Of a stretch of DNA of 64,000 bases, positions 44,499-54,600 are shown piece by piece. Below the pieces are notes generated by a model. It had not been told where the DNA came from and ran no database searches. It was given only the letters and a program-made list of their open reading frames with translations. The stretch comes from Maricaulis sp034670125. GTDB taxonomy: Bacteria; Pseudomonadota; Alphaproteobacteria; Caulobacterales; Maricaulaceae. Position 1 is the first letter of the stretch. Each line of letters starts with the position of its first letter. The DNA lies in assembly GCF_034670125.1 (NCBI RefSeq), contig NZ_JAXMOC010000003.1:462100-526099 (forward strand), written 5' to 3'. The position numbers and the translations under genes are program-made.

Positions 44499-45628
44499 TG
44501 CGCGGCCTCTCCGCCGGTAGCGGCCGAACCGGCCACCACACCGCCCGCATCCAGGCGCAATTCGCGGGCGATGCGGACTTCGGCGCCGTCCCGTATGCGG
44601 TGGACACCTTCGGTGATGATCCGTTCGCCAACCTGCAAGCCATCGAGAACTTCCACCATCTGCCCGGAGCGGCGACCCAGATTGATTGTACGCTGACGGG
44701 CGAAAACACCTTCGGCGCTTTCCTCGACAACGTAGACGAAGGTCTGGTCGAGATAACGGGTCAAGGCCGATCCGGGTACAGCCGGGCGGGAACGCTGATC
44801 GCGGCGCACTTCGACCGTCATCAACTGGCCGGGCAGCAGGCGGCCATCCTGATTTTCGATTTCAGCGCGGATCGTGACGCTGCGGGTGACCGGATCAATG
44901 CGGCTGTCGACCTGGGCGATCAAGCCTGTGAACACTTCGTCCGGATAGGCCGAGGTCCGTGCGGCGATCGGCATGCCCGCGGAAACAACCGACAGGAAAC
45001 GCTCGGGGACTGTGAAATCGAGCTTGATCAGGCTGGCATCGTCGAGGCGTGCGATGGCGTCGCCGGGCCGGACCAGCCCACCCAAGCTGACCTCACGGAG
45101 GCCGACAATGCCGGCGAAGGGCGCCCGGACGATACGGTCTGCCAGCTGTGCCTCGATGGACGAGACCCGGGCGCGGGCCCGCTCGACAACGGCAGTCACT
45201 TCATCGAGCCGCGATTGGGGAATGACGGCGCGACTCACCAGATCGGTGGTCCGGGTCAGGTCGCGCTGCGCCTCACGGAGCGTGGTGCGGGCTTCCGTCA
45301 GTCCGGCCGCCTCTTCGGTATCCGTCAGCTCAACAAGGATCGCGCCGGCCGCAACCTGCTGGCCGGACTCGAAATTGATCCGTGAAATCGTGTCGGTCAC
45401 CCGTGCGGTAATCGTGACGGTTTCATTGGCCCCCGCCGTTCCCAGAGCCTCGACAATATCGGCGAACATGACCTCAGGCACATCAGCAACGGCGACCGCC
45501 GTTACACGTTCACCACGCATCATGGCACCGCCTTCCGACGGCATCAGCGCCCGAACGGCGATGATCGCCGTCATCGCAAGGAAAGCAACAAGAACAATGA
45601 TCAAGAAACGGGCGCGGTGCATGGGCAA
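44495..45628 (-). CDS. RND efflux periplasmic adaptor (membrane fusion protein)
   Basis: A 377-residue HlyD/AcrA-type adaptor. An N-terminal hydrophobic anchor (FLIIVLVAFLAMTAIIAVRAL) is followed by the lipoyl half-motifs (GTAGANETVTITARV...GQQVAAGAILVELTD), an alpha-hairpin (EARTTLREAQRDLTRTTDLV), the second lipoyl half (IVRAPFAGIVGLREVSLGGLV) and beta-barrel and membrane-proximal domains. It bridges the permease encoded immediately downstream to an outer-membrane channel. First gene of the pair; there is no adjacent regulator. Confidence 0.92.
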   Translation of the reverse strand: MPMHRARFLIIVLVAFLAMTAIIAVRALMPSEGGAMMRGERVTAVAVADVPEVMFADIVEALGTAGANETVTITARVTDTISRINFESGQQVAAGAILVELTDTEEAAGLTEARTTLREAQRDLTRTTDLVSRAVIPQSRLDEVTAVVERARARVSSIEAQLADRIVRAPFAGIVGLREVSLGGLVRPGDAIARLDDASLIKLDFTVPERFLSVVSAGMPIAARTSAYPDEVFTGLIAQVDSRIDPVTRSVTIRAEIENQDGRLLPGQLMTVEVRRDQRSRPAVPGSALTRYLDQTFVYVVEESAEGVFARQRTINLGRRSGQMVEVLDGLQVGERIITEGVHRIRDGAEVRIARELRLDAGGVVAGSAATGGEAAQ

Positions 45629-45795
45629 TCTCCTGCCCGCATAAATGGCCCGTCTGACTCCGATGGCAAGTCCCCAATTGGGTCGTGACAGGCAATGATG
45701 GCGTGATCATTCCCGAGGCGTGGCGTGCCAGGCGACAACGCCGACCACCGATCTCCCGATCCAACCGGCTGCGTCCGGCGACGAACCGTACGGTT

Positions 45796-46923
45796 TCAGC
45801 GCAGCGGCTTGGTCAGATGGAGTCGGACTTTCAAACCACCGTGATCGACGGGGCGGCCTGGCGGGGCAAACGGGAGGCGGGTCGCCCGGGCGAGGGCGGG
45901 GTCGGTTGTGATCAAGCCAATCCGCCATCCACGGAAACGGGCCCGCATCGCGTCCCCAAAGGCACCGTAGACGCCATACAGGCCCTTGCGGTTGCCGATG
46001 CGCGCGCCATAGGGCGGGTTCACGATCACCAAACCCGGATCTCCGTCCGGACGCTCGCGCTTCTCCACCGGACAGACATCAAACTCCGTGATGCCACCCA
46101 GCCCGGCCCGCGCGGCATTGGTCCGACTCATGCGGACTGCGCCCTCATCACGGTCCGACCCTCGGTACCGGGATGCAATTGTCCGGGCCGATGCCCGTGC
46201 GGCCGCGTCGGACTTCATCGACTGCCAGGCAACAGGGTCAAAGCCGGCCAGGTGCTCGAACGCGAACGATCTTTCCCGACCCGGCGCGATCCGGCCGGCG
46301 ATTTCGGCCGCCTCGATCACAAAGGTTCCTGACCCGCACATCGGATCAAGAACCGGCTCGACACCATCAAACCCCGCGGCCCGCAGAAACAGCGCCGCCA
46401 GGTTTTCCCGCATTGGCGCCTTGTTGACCTCAGCCTTGAATCCGCGGCGGTGAAGAAGCTCACCGGAGGTGTCGATGCTGAGCGTGCAAAGATTGTCATC
46501 GATCCGGACTCGCACGCATACGACGGCCTCCTCGCATGCCGGCACCCCGACCGCCGCTTCGATGGCATTCGCCACGCGCTCGGCAGCGGCACCGGCATGA
46601 TAGATTTTCGAATGACGGCAACTCGCCTCAACGCGCACCGGCACTCCGGGTTTCAAGACATCCGACCAGGGAAACTGGCGTGCGCGCTTGTCGAGTTGCG
46701 ACAGGTGCACGACCCGGAAGGAGCCGATCCGGGCGAGAATCCGGCTGGCACCGCGCACTTCCAGGTTGGCGCGCCAGACTTCAGGCCAGCCGCCGGCAAT
46801 GGTCACCCCGCCCGTGTCGACCCTGGGCGCTTTGAACCCCTTCTCCACGAGTTCAGCGCGCAAGACAGACTCGAGGCCTGGCGGTACCGCCAAAAAAATC
46901 TCGAAACGGGCATCACGGGTCAT
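45796..46923 (-). CDS. THUMP-domain RNA methyltransferase (RlmL N-terminal-like)
   Basis: A 375-residue class I SAM methyltransferase with an N-terminal ferredoxin-like/THUMP region (FLAVPPGLESVLRAELVEKGF, residues ~10-160) and the catalytic domain: DPMCGSGTFVIEAA near residue 195 and the NPPYGARIG motif near residue 305, typical of N2-guanine methylation. It corresponds to the RlmL half of E. coli RlmKL (23S rRNA m2G2445) or related YcbY/TrmG14 enzymes; which nucleotide is modified cannot be fixed here. ATG start at 46923; the gene is isolated between the efflux operon and an SDR gene. Confidence 0.9.
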   Translation of the reverse strand: MTRDARFEIFLAVPPGLESVLRAELVEKGFKAPRVDTGGVTIAGGWPEVWRANLEVRGASRILARIGSFRVVHLSQLDKRARQFPWSDVLKPGVPVRVEASCRHSKIYHAGAAAERVANAIEAAVGVPACEEAVVCVRVRIDDNLCTLSIDTSGELLHRRGFKAEVNKAPMRENLAALFLRAAGFDGVEPVLDPMCGSGTFVIEAAEIAGRIAPGRERSFAFEHLAGFDPVAWQSMKSDAAARASARTIASRYRGSDRDEGAVRMSRTNAARAGLGGITEFDVCPVEKRERPDGDPGLVIVNPPYGARIGNRKGLYGVYGAFGDAMRARFRGWRIGLITTDPALARATRLPFAPPGRPVDHGGLKVRLHLTKPLR

Positions 46924-46955
46924 GCGATCCCCTTTCCGGGCCCCCGCCGGGCGAC

Positions 46956-47639
46956 TCAGACGCGCCCGGTAACCGGCACAAGGGCACCGGTGACCGCCCG
47001 GGCCTGTTCACTCGCCAGGAACAGCATCACCGATGCCAGGTCATCGGGTGCAACCCAGTCGGTTGGGTCCGCATCGGGCATATCGGCCCTGTTGGTCGGT
47101 GTATCCAGCACCGAAGGCAAGACCGCATTGACTGTGACCTTGCCCAGCAGTTCACGGGACAGGCTTTCGGTCAGACGGGCGACGCCCGCTTTGGAAGCGG
47201 CATAGGCCCCCATGCCGGCATCCGACTTTACCGCACCGGCCGCGCCGACATTGACGATCCGCCCGGCCGGGCTTTTGCACAACCAAGGCATCGCCACCTG
47301 ACTGGCCGTGACGGCGGTTTGGACATTGATGGCAAACATGCGTTGCCAGCTTTCGACCGCACCGCCATCCAGCGTCTCCCAGATGAAACCGCCAGCGATG
47401 TTCATGAGAACATCGATACCGTCAAATTCGGATGCGATGTCTGCGAAGGCATTGCCGGCCGACTGGCTGTCGGTCAGATCGACCCGACCCAGCCGCCTGT
47501 GTCCGACAAGACTGTCGTCATCGGCGATGGGTGCCCGATCAATCAGCGCGACCTGATAGCCGGTGGCCACCGCCATGCGCGCCACGGCCTGACCCAGAAT
47601 TCCGGCACCGCCGGTAATGACTATCGTTCGCGTGGTCAT
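46956..47639 (-). CDS. SDR-family NAD(P)-dependent oxidoreductase
   Basis: A 227-residue short-chain dehydrogenase. Cofactor motif TGGAGILG near residue 10, NIAGG near residue 83, and catalytic YAASK near residue 148. The residue 13 before the Tyr, normally the catalytic Ser, is Ala (VNVGAAGA), a variation seen in some SDRs. The ATG at 47639 follows AGGGGA at ideal distance. The reading frame has no stop between it and the regulator remnant upstream, giving an artificial 401-codon open frame; the start site and domain boundary show that the SDR is a separate gene. Substrate unknown. Confidence 0.85.
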   Translation of the reverse strand: MTTRTIVITGGAGILGQAVARMAVATGYQVALIDRAPIADDDSLVGHRRLGRVDLTDSQSAGNAFADIASEFDGIDVLMNIAGGFIWETLDGGAVESWQRMFAINVQTAVTASQVAMPWLCKSPAGRIVNVGAAGAVKSDAGMGAYAASKAGVARLTESLSRELLGKVTVNAVLPSVLDTPTNRADMPDADPTDWVAPDDLASVMLFLASEQARAVTGALVPVTGRV

Positions 47640-47740
47640 GCATTTCCCCTGATGATTTCGTGTGATCTGATACCCATGCTCCACGGTCGCGATGGCCAAC
47701 ACAAGTGGCGGTTCCAGAACGGGAGCCATTGCACGGGGGC

Positions 47741-48492
47741 TCAGCCCGCCAGGGCGGAGCTTTCCAGGAAGCGGGCCCGGGCCCTCATCGGGTTGCCGGC
47801 GGGCCGCCTCGATGGCCTGGCGCTCGGCGGTGCTGAGCATGGCTTCAATGATGCAGGTGAAGTGCCGGCGCATGGCCTGACGGGCCGCGCTCGCGTCACG
47901 ATTTCGGATCGCCGACGCGATAGCGCGATGTTTGGCCAGACGCTCGGCTGGCGGGACCCCGCAGATCGGCTCATAGGCATCCTTGATCTGCGGACTTTCC
48001 GAACGGAACCTCCAAAGACGCTCGATCGTGTCCAAGACGGCCGCGTTCCGCGACGCCTTTGCAATTTTCAGATGGAATTGCCTGTCGAGGTCCTCATGCA
48101 GGGCGCCATCCTGCCCGCTTTTCTCACCCATTTTGACGACAAGCTGATCCAGCCGGTCCAACTCCGCCTCATTGAATTTGATCGCAGCGAGCGCGGCGGC
48201 CTCGGCTTCAAACGCCGTGCGCGCCTGCGTGAGTTCGAACGCATTGATGCCGGGCAGTTGTTCGGTCGGCCTTGGGAGGCAGCACCTTGGCGCCGGAACC
48301 GGTGCGCACCTCGATCAGTTTTTGCGCCGGCAGCGCGATCTGCGCCTCTCGAGTGGTGACGCGGCTGACCCCGAGCGACTTGGCCAGGTCACGTTCGGCG
48401 GGCAAGCGACTGCCGGGCGGAAACTGTCCGCTGTCGATCATCGCCCGGATCTTCCAAGCAACCTCATTATGGAGTCGCTTGGCTGTGCTCAT
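47741..48492 (-). pseudogene. GntR-family (FCD/UxuR-like) regulator broken by two frameshifts
   Basis: Three frames together spell one regulator. Frame 1 from 48492 (MSTAKRLHNEVAWKI) gives the GntR winged helix (PPGSRLPAERDLAKSLGVSR) up to about 48265. A +1 shift there opens frame 2, the FCD effector domain (LPGINAFELTQARTAFEAEA, HEDLDRQFHLKIAKAS). A second +1 shift near 47797 restores a short C-terminus (MRARARFLESSALAG) and a stop at 47741. Each shift is explained by one extra base. The recognition helix region (VTTREAQIALPAQ) also looks eroded against the usual VREAL-ALE. Either a decaying gene or sequencing error; it would have controlled the adjacent SDR gene. Confidence 0.75.
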
Positions 48493-48581
48493 CAGGACGC
48501 TGTTCCTTCATTCCCACCGACCACCGGGCCAGATTCGCCCCGATCAATGGCCGAACCGATACCTATGCACCGTCCGGTCCC

Positions 48582-48648
48582 GGGCTCACGCCATGCGTGA
48601 GCCCGGCGGAGTCAGCATGGCCGGACACCATTCGGCATCCGGCCATGC
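48582..48648 (-). terminator. Two tandem hairpins after the autotransporter gene
   Basis: The first encountered after the stop codon (48615-48648) has an 11-bp perfect stem GCATGGCCGGA / TCCGGCCATGC. The second (48582-48604) has a 10-bp perfect stem GGGCTCACGC / GCGTGAGCCC with a 3-nt loop. Neither has a T tract, so they may be terminators or transcript-stabilising structures. Confidence 0.5.
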
Positions 48649-48672
48649 ACGTTTCCGGAAGATCGCACTCGA

Positions 48673-51600
48673 TCAGAAACGAAGCCGCACATCGATACCG
48701 GCACGCTGACGTTCGGTTTCCTGTCCGAACTCGGCTTGGTAGCCGATGCTCAACCCGACGCGCTCATTGCCAGCAATCTCCAGATCAACACCGAGCTGAT
48801 AGACGAGATTGTCGAGTGTCGTGCCGATCGCGGCCGGGTCAGCCAGCGGATTGGCGCCGAGGAAGCGCACCGGCAATTCGAGCCGGTCGCGCGTGCTCAA
48901 CTGCAGGCCACCCGTGATCGAAACCACACCCACCATGTCGTCGGTTTCGCGGAACACATGCCCCACAGTCAGCTGTGGCGTGAACGCCCCGACCAGAGTT
49001 GTATCGGACAGAACTTCGACACCGAGACCGTCGAGACCTTCTTCGGTCAGGCCGTCATGATGAATGGCCGTCACGGATGCCGACACCTGCGGCCGGGCAA
49101 ATATGTTGCCATGACGGAAGCTTTCACCCACATGGCCATCAATGCGGGCATGCCCGGTTTCCGGCGACGATGTACCGACGCCGCTGGTGAAGACCTCCAC
49201 CGCACGTTCGGTCTCATGCCATGACCACCCCCCCGAAACGGAGGCACCATAATAGGCACCTGTGGCCGGATTGCGCTCGGCGCCCAGACCGACAACGAAG
49301 CCGCTACTTTCAGTCCGGGCCCGATGGCCGTCGATGCGGATCGGGTCAGTCTGCTCATAGCTGACGCCCGCCGCGACAGACCAGTCATCACCGACCCGCT
49401 GCTCGAACCCGCCAGTAAAGCGAATCGACTCGCTCTCGGTATGCATGTTCTCAAAGCCGGCATCGCGCGCACTCGCGGTCATTTCCAGCCTTGACCAGGC
49501 ACACTGGTCATCACGACGTCCGACAGGCGATCCGCAATTGAACAGGTCCTCGGCGAAATTATCCGCCGAATTCAGCTGTCCGTGCATCACGGCGACATGG
49601 GGCTCCGGATTCAGGGCTGCAAAAACGGCCTCGTACTGATCAAGCTGGTCCGCCTGCATGTTGCCCAGGAAGGCCAACAGGCGGCCAATACCGGCAGAAC
49701 CGCCGACATCGAGCGCGGAGTCCATGTGTCCACCCAATGCACGACCATTGCGGTTGAGGCTGGGCAGGCCGAAATCGGTGTCGATCAACAGGTGAATGCC
49801 CGCCGCATCAGCGGCAATCGAGTAATCGACTGCCAGCGTGTCGCGGATGGACAATCCGTTGTCGACGCCGCCGTCGGCCGCGGCGAACAAGGTCACGGCT
49901 TCCCGGTCCTGAAGCCAGGTCAGCGTGACATCGCCAGTCCCGTCGACCGTCGCCCCTCCGGTGACATTCACACGGTCCGATGCATAAGGACCGAAGGCCA
50001 CGTCAAACACCAGGTGACCGGTTTCCGTCTGTTCGAAATGGCCATCGAGTTCAACGGTGTTGATAACCCGTGCGCCGTAAAGAAGATTGGTCGCGGGGTC
50101 GCCAACAGCATCGAAATTCCCGAACGTATCGCCATTGAGAAGATCGATCGGATAGGTCGACGCCGACAGGCCCATGACGAAGTGGCCGGCATTGCGGAAT
50201 GTGGCCGCATCGACAGGACCGGCAGCAGCCACTGCTGTCGTCGGTTCCCCGGCGAGCTGGGTCGCAGCATCGGCCGGATCCAGATCAGCCATGACCTGAA
50301 CGGACGGCTTGGCCGACAGGGCTTGATCCTGCAAGGCAGCGTCCGGGAAGCCCGTCGACAGGACTTCCTGTACCGGAGCCCCCTTTTCTTCGGCAGAGAC
50401 CGTCCCGCCAGCGCCCGTCGCCGACAGCGTCACCGGCGCCGGTTGTGAACCATTGGCCAGGTCGGCCTGCACCGGTCGCTTGGACGAATCGCCTGCCACA
50501 CTCATGGCGACCGGATCGGGTTGTGACCCGGATCCCAGCCCGGCCTGAACAGGCCGCTTGGACGAAGTGTCAGCCACACTCATCGCAACCGGTTCAGGCT
50601 GTGACCCGTTTTCCAGACCCGCCGCAGCCGGGGCAGCCGTTTCAGCGACATGCGTCGCGGATGTGGCCTGCGGAGCCGCAGCAGGAGCGGATTCCCGGGT
50701 CGGAGCGAGATTGCCTTGCTGCAAAACCGTCTGAGGGCTGGCGGCGCCATCCCTCAGGTCGATCGTGTCAAAGGCGATGAAAGTCGCACCGGCCTGATTG
50801 TCGAACCGGTTCACACCCGAGCCAAGATCGATATTGCCGACAACCAGGCCGGTGTTCTCGATCAGGTCGTTGCCGCTCGTCGTGACGATGGCATTACCGG
50901 ACACGGCCGAGACACTGCCCGATGTGTACAGCGTGTTGTCCGCCCCGCCGTCAAAATAGACGCCGACGCCGCGATCGGAACCGCCCCGGATGTCATGGTC
51001 CAGGGTGACGGTGATGGCGGCCGCCGCGAGCGCCCGCATCACGTCGACCTCGTCGGCCTGGCTGTCCGGATCGACGAGACCTGCCAGCCCCGCCGGACCG
51101 AAACGGTCAGAGAAGGACGGCATGCCGGCGTCGTGCTCAGCGTTATTGGTCGCTGCGGCGGCAACCGGCTCGCCCTGTTGTGCATCCTGTCGCTCGGGCG
51201 AGGTCTGCGCGATCGGCTTGGCCGGTGCGAAAGAGGTGCCGAGGCTTTGGGCAAAGAAGGCGATCGCATTGCGGCCGGTCGTAATGATCGCGCCCGTGTG
51301 ATTGACGGTCACCCGTCCGGCCTCGCCTTCGCCGCCAACCGCGCCAAAGAAACCCAGCCCGTTGGAAGACCCGAAGGTACCGCCTCCACCGCCGATGGAT
51401 TGGGCGAAGATGCCCATGGCGCCGCCACCAAGGAGATTGATGGTGCCGCTGGAGTTGATGGTTACATCACCGCCATCGCCGCTATTGCCGCCGAAGGGGT
51501 TGAGAGCGAGGTCGACGCCCACTTCCTGAACGCCGATCGTGGTGTCGCCGGCATTGCCGCCACCACCACCGATGGATTGCGCGAAGATGCCGTAGGCCCC

Positions 51601-54600
51601 GATACCGTGCGTGGTGATATCGCCGGAATGAGTGACGGTGACATCGCCACCATCGCCTGCACTCCCACCGATACCCCCAAAGGAAACCGCGCCGGCATTG
51701 GAGATATAGCCATCTCCCGCATTACCGCCGCCACCGCCGATGGACTGGGCGAGAATGGCGTGGGCGTTGTCGCCGGTGGTGGTGATCGAGCCGGTATTGG
51801 TGACGATCACATTGCCGCCATCACCGGATGCACCGCCGAAGCCGCCCATGCCGATGCTGATATCCGGTTGGAACGTGCTGCCCAGATCACCATTGTTTTC
51901 GATGACGGCATTCCGGGTATCCCGGGAACCATCCATGTTGCCGGCACCGCCATTGCCGCCACCGCCGCCAATCGACTGGGCGAAAATTCCGTAGGACAGA
52001 TCGCCGTCCTCGCCGTAATTCGGGTCATCATCGGCACTGTAGAAACGCGTGCCGGAAGTCTGGATCGAGCCGGTATTGATGACGGTGACATCGCCACCAT
52101 CGCCAGCCGCGCCACCGAAGCCACCAATCGCGATGGTACCGGTCGCGGTTGCTCCGCCCTTGCCGACTTCGCCGCCGCCACCACCGACCGATTGCGCGAA
52201 GATCCCCCGCGCCCCATCGCCCCAGGTGCGGATTGAGCCATTATTGGTGACCAACACGTCACCACCATCACCGGATGCACCGCCAAAACCGCCGAGCGTG
52301 AAACTCAGCGAATCGCTGTCGCTGCTCGAGAGCAGGGCGTCCAGTTCCTCGCCGTCCAGCGAAGTGCCGCCGCCATTGCCGCCGCCGCCGCCGACCGACT
52401 GGGCCTTGATACCGTCAGAACCGGCACCAAAGGTCGTGATCTCACCACTGTTGCTGACGGTGACGTCGCCACCATCCCCAGCCGCGCCGCCAAAGCCGCC
52501 AACCACGGCAACAAGTTCGAGATTTTTGTTGGAGTCGTCGACGCCTGCGGCATCACGGGTGATCGCAAAGCCTGTCGCGCTGCCCCCATTGCCGCCACCG
52601 CCACCGACGGACTGGGCGAAGACACCGATGGAACCCCGCACCCAGGATATGATTGTTCCCTCATTGTCGACGGATACATCACCGCCATTGCCCGCCGCGC
52701 CGCCGGAACCGCCGACAGTAATGGCGATCGAGGACGATTCGCTGGCACCGGCTGCGCCGGTTGCGGACATGCTGGGTCCGCCATTGCCGCCACCGCCGCC
52801 AACGGACTGGGCGAAGACGACATGAGCGTCCTTGTTCACGGTTACCAGCGTGCCGGAATTGGTCACGAAGACATCGCCGCCATGGCCGCCTGTGCCGCCG
52901 AAGCCGCCTACCGAGGTTGCCAGGTTGAACGTTTTCGAACCGATGCCGCCGGCACCTGCACCGCCACCACCGGTCGGCGCACAGGGCGTCTCCGACTGTG
53001 GCAGGCACTGGTCGCCGATGATCTGGGTCCCGAAGGCGCTGGAGTCGAGACCGGCAAAACCGCCATCACCACCACCGCCACCGACCGACTGGGCGAAAAT
53101 CGCGTGTGACGCCTCGCCGTACGCAGTGATCGTACCGATATTGTTGACCGTGACCGTATTGCCGGTATTGCCGGTGCCGCCGGTACCACCGACCGCGAAG
53201 CTCAGATTGACCGAGTCAGACCCGCCGGCTGCCAGTGAGCCGCTTGACCCACCTGTACCGCCACCGCCGCCAATGGACTCCGCATAAATGCCGTGAGCCC
53301 TGTAGCCGCTGGTCTGGATAATCGAAGTCGAGGTCACATTGACCGTGCCGGCCGTACCGCCCTCGCCACCGGTACCGCCGATGCTGGCAGCGACATTGAC
53401 CGAGTCCGATGACCCCAGGGTCGCTGTCAGTGCCAGGCCACCATTGCCGCCACCGCCGCCGACCGACTGGGCAAATACGCCATGGGCCCGGTCGCCCTCT
53501 GTTATCAGCAGGCTACCGCTGGTATCGACGATTACATCGCCAGCAGCACCGCCGGTTCCGCCGCTGCCGCCGAGACCGAAACTGATCCCCATTGCGCGAT
53601 TATTGCTGACCGTTCCGGTCATGCTGCCGGTCCAGCCGCCATTGCCCCCGCCGCCGCCGACCGACTGGGCCATGATGGCACTGGACATGTCGCCCGCCGT
53701 CCCGATGGACGCGGTGTTCGAGACATCGACCGTGCCGGCTGTACCGCCGGTACCGCCATTGCCGCCAAGGGAAACACCGATGGACACGGACCGGTCACCG
53801 CCGGTGAGTGCGCCGGACACGGCGAAACCGCCATTGCCGCCGCCACCGCCAACCGATTGCGCGAGAACACCGACCGAATTGTCGCCGGCTGTCGTGATCT
53901 GGCCGTTATTGGTGACATCAACGCGGTCACCCGTTCCTCCGGTGCCGCCGGAACCGCCCAGCGAGACACCCAGGCCTGCCGAGCTGTTTCCAAAACCACC
54001 GGCGAGCGACGCGGCCCACCCGCCATTGCCGCCGCCGCCACCGACCGACTGGGCCAGGATTCCGTGACTGTTGTCGCCGAAGGTGGCCAGCACGGCTGAG
54101 TTCAAGACATCGGCGGTAGACGCATTGCCACCGCTATCACCGGATCCACCCAGCGAAATTGCCAGACCACCGGCGCGATCGCCCAGAGCCACCGAGCCCG
54201 CGAAACTGGCCCCTCCATTACCACCGCCGCCGCCGACCGACTGCGCATGTACAGCGGAAGACTGGTCGCCAAGTGTCTGGACATTGCCGGACACGGTCAC
54301 ATCGACTGCGCCCGCGACGCCACCACTGCCCCCACTACCGCCAAGCGCAACGTTTATCGCCGCGCTGGTTCCACCTCCGGTCGCGCCGAACGCACCGGAG
54401 AAGCCGCCATTGCCGCCGCCGCCACCGACCGACTGGGCAAAAATCCCGTTGGACTGGTCACCTTCGGTGCCGACTTGTCCACGCGAGTCGATCGTGACCG
54501 TGCCGGCGGTATTGCCGACCCCGCCACTGCCGCCTAGGGAAACGCCGATCGCCGCACTGTTGGACGATGCCAGGCTAATTCCGCCGGTGATCGACATCCC

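Noticed and set aside
46956..48161. A 401-codon frame reading as an FCD regulator fused to an SDR
   Set aside because: The SDR has its own ribosome site and ATG at 47639, and the regulator part is out of frame with its DNA-binding domain; the fusion is a by-product of frameshifts.
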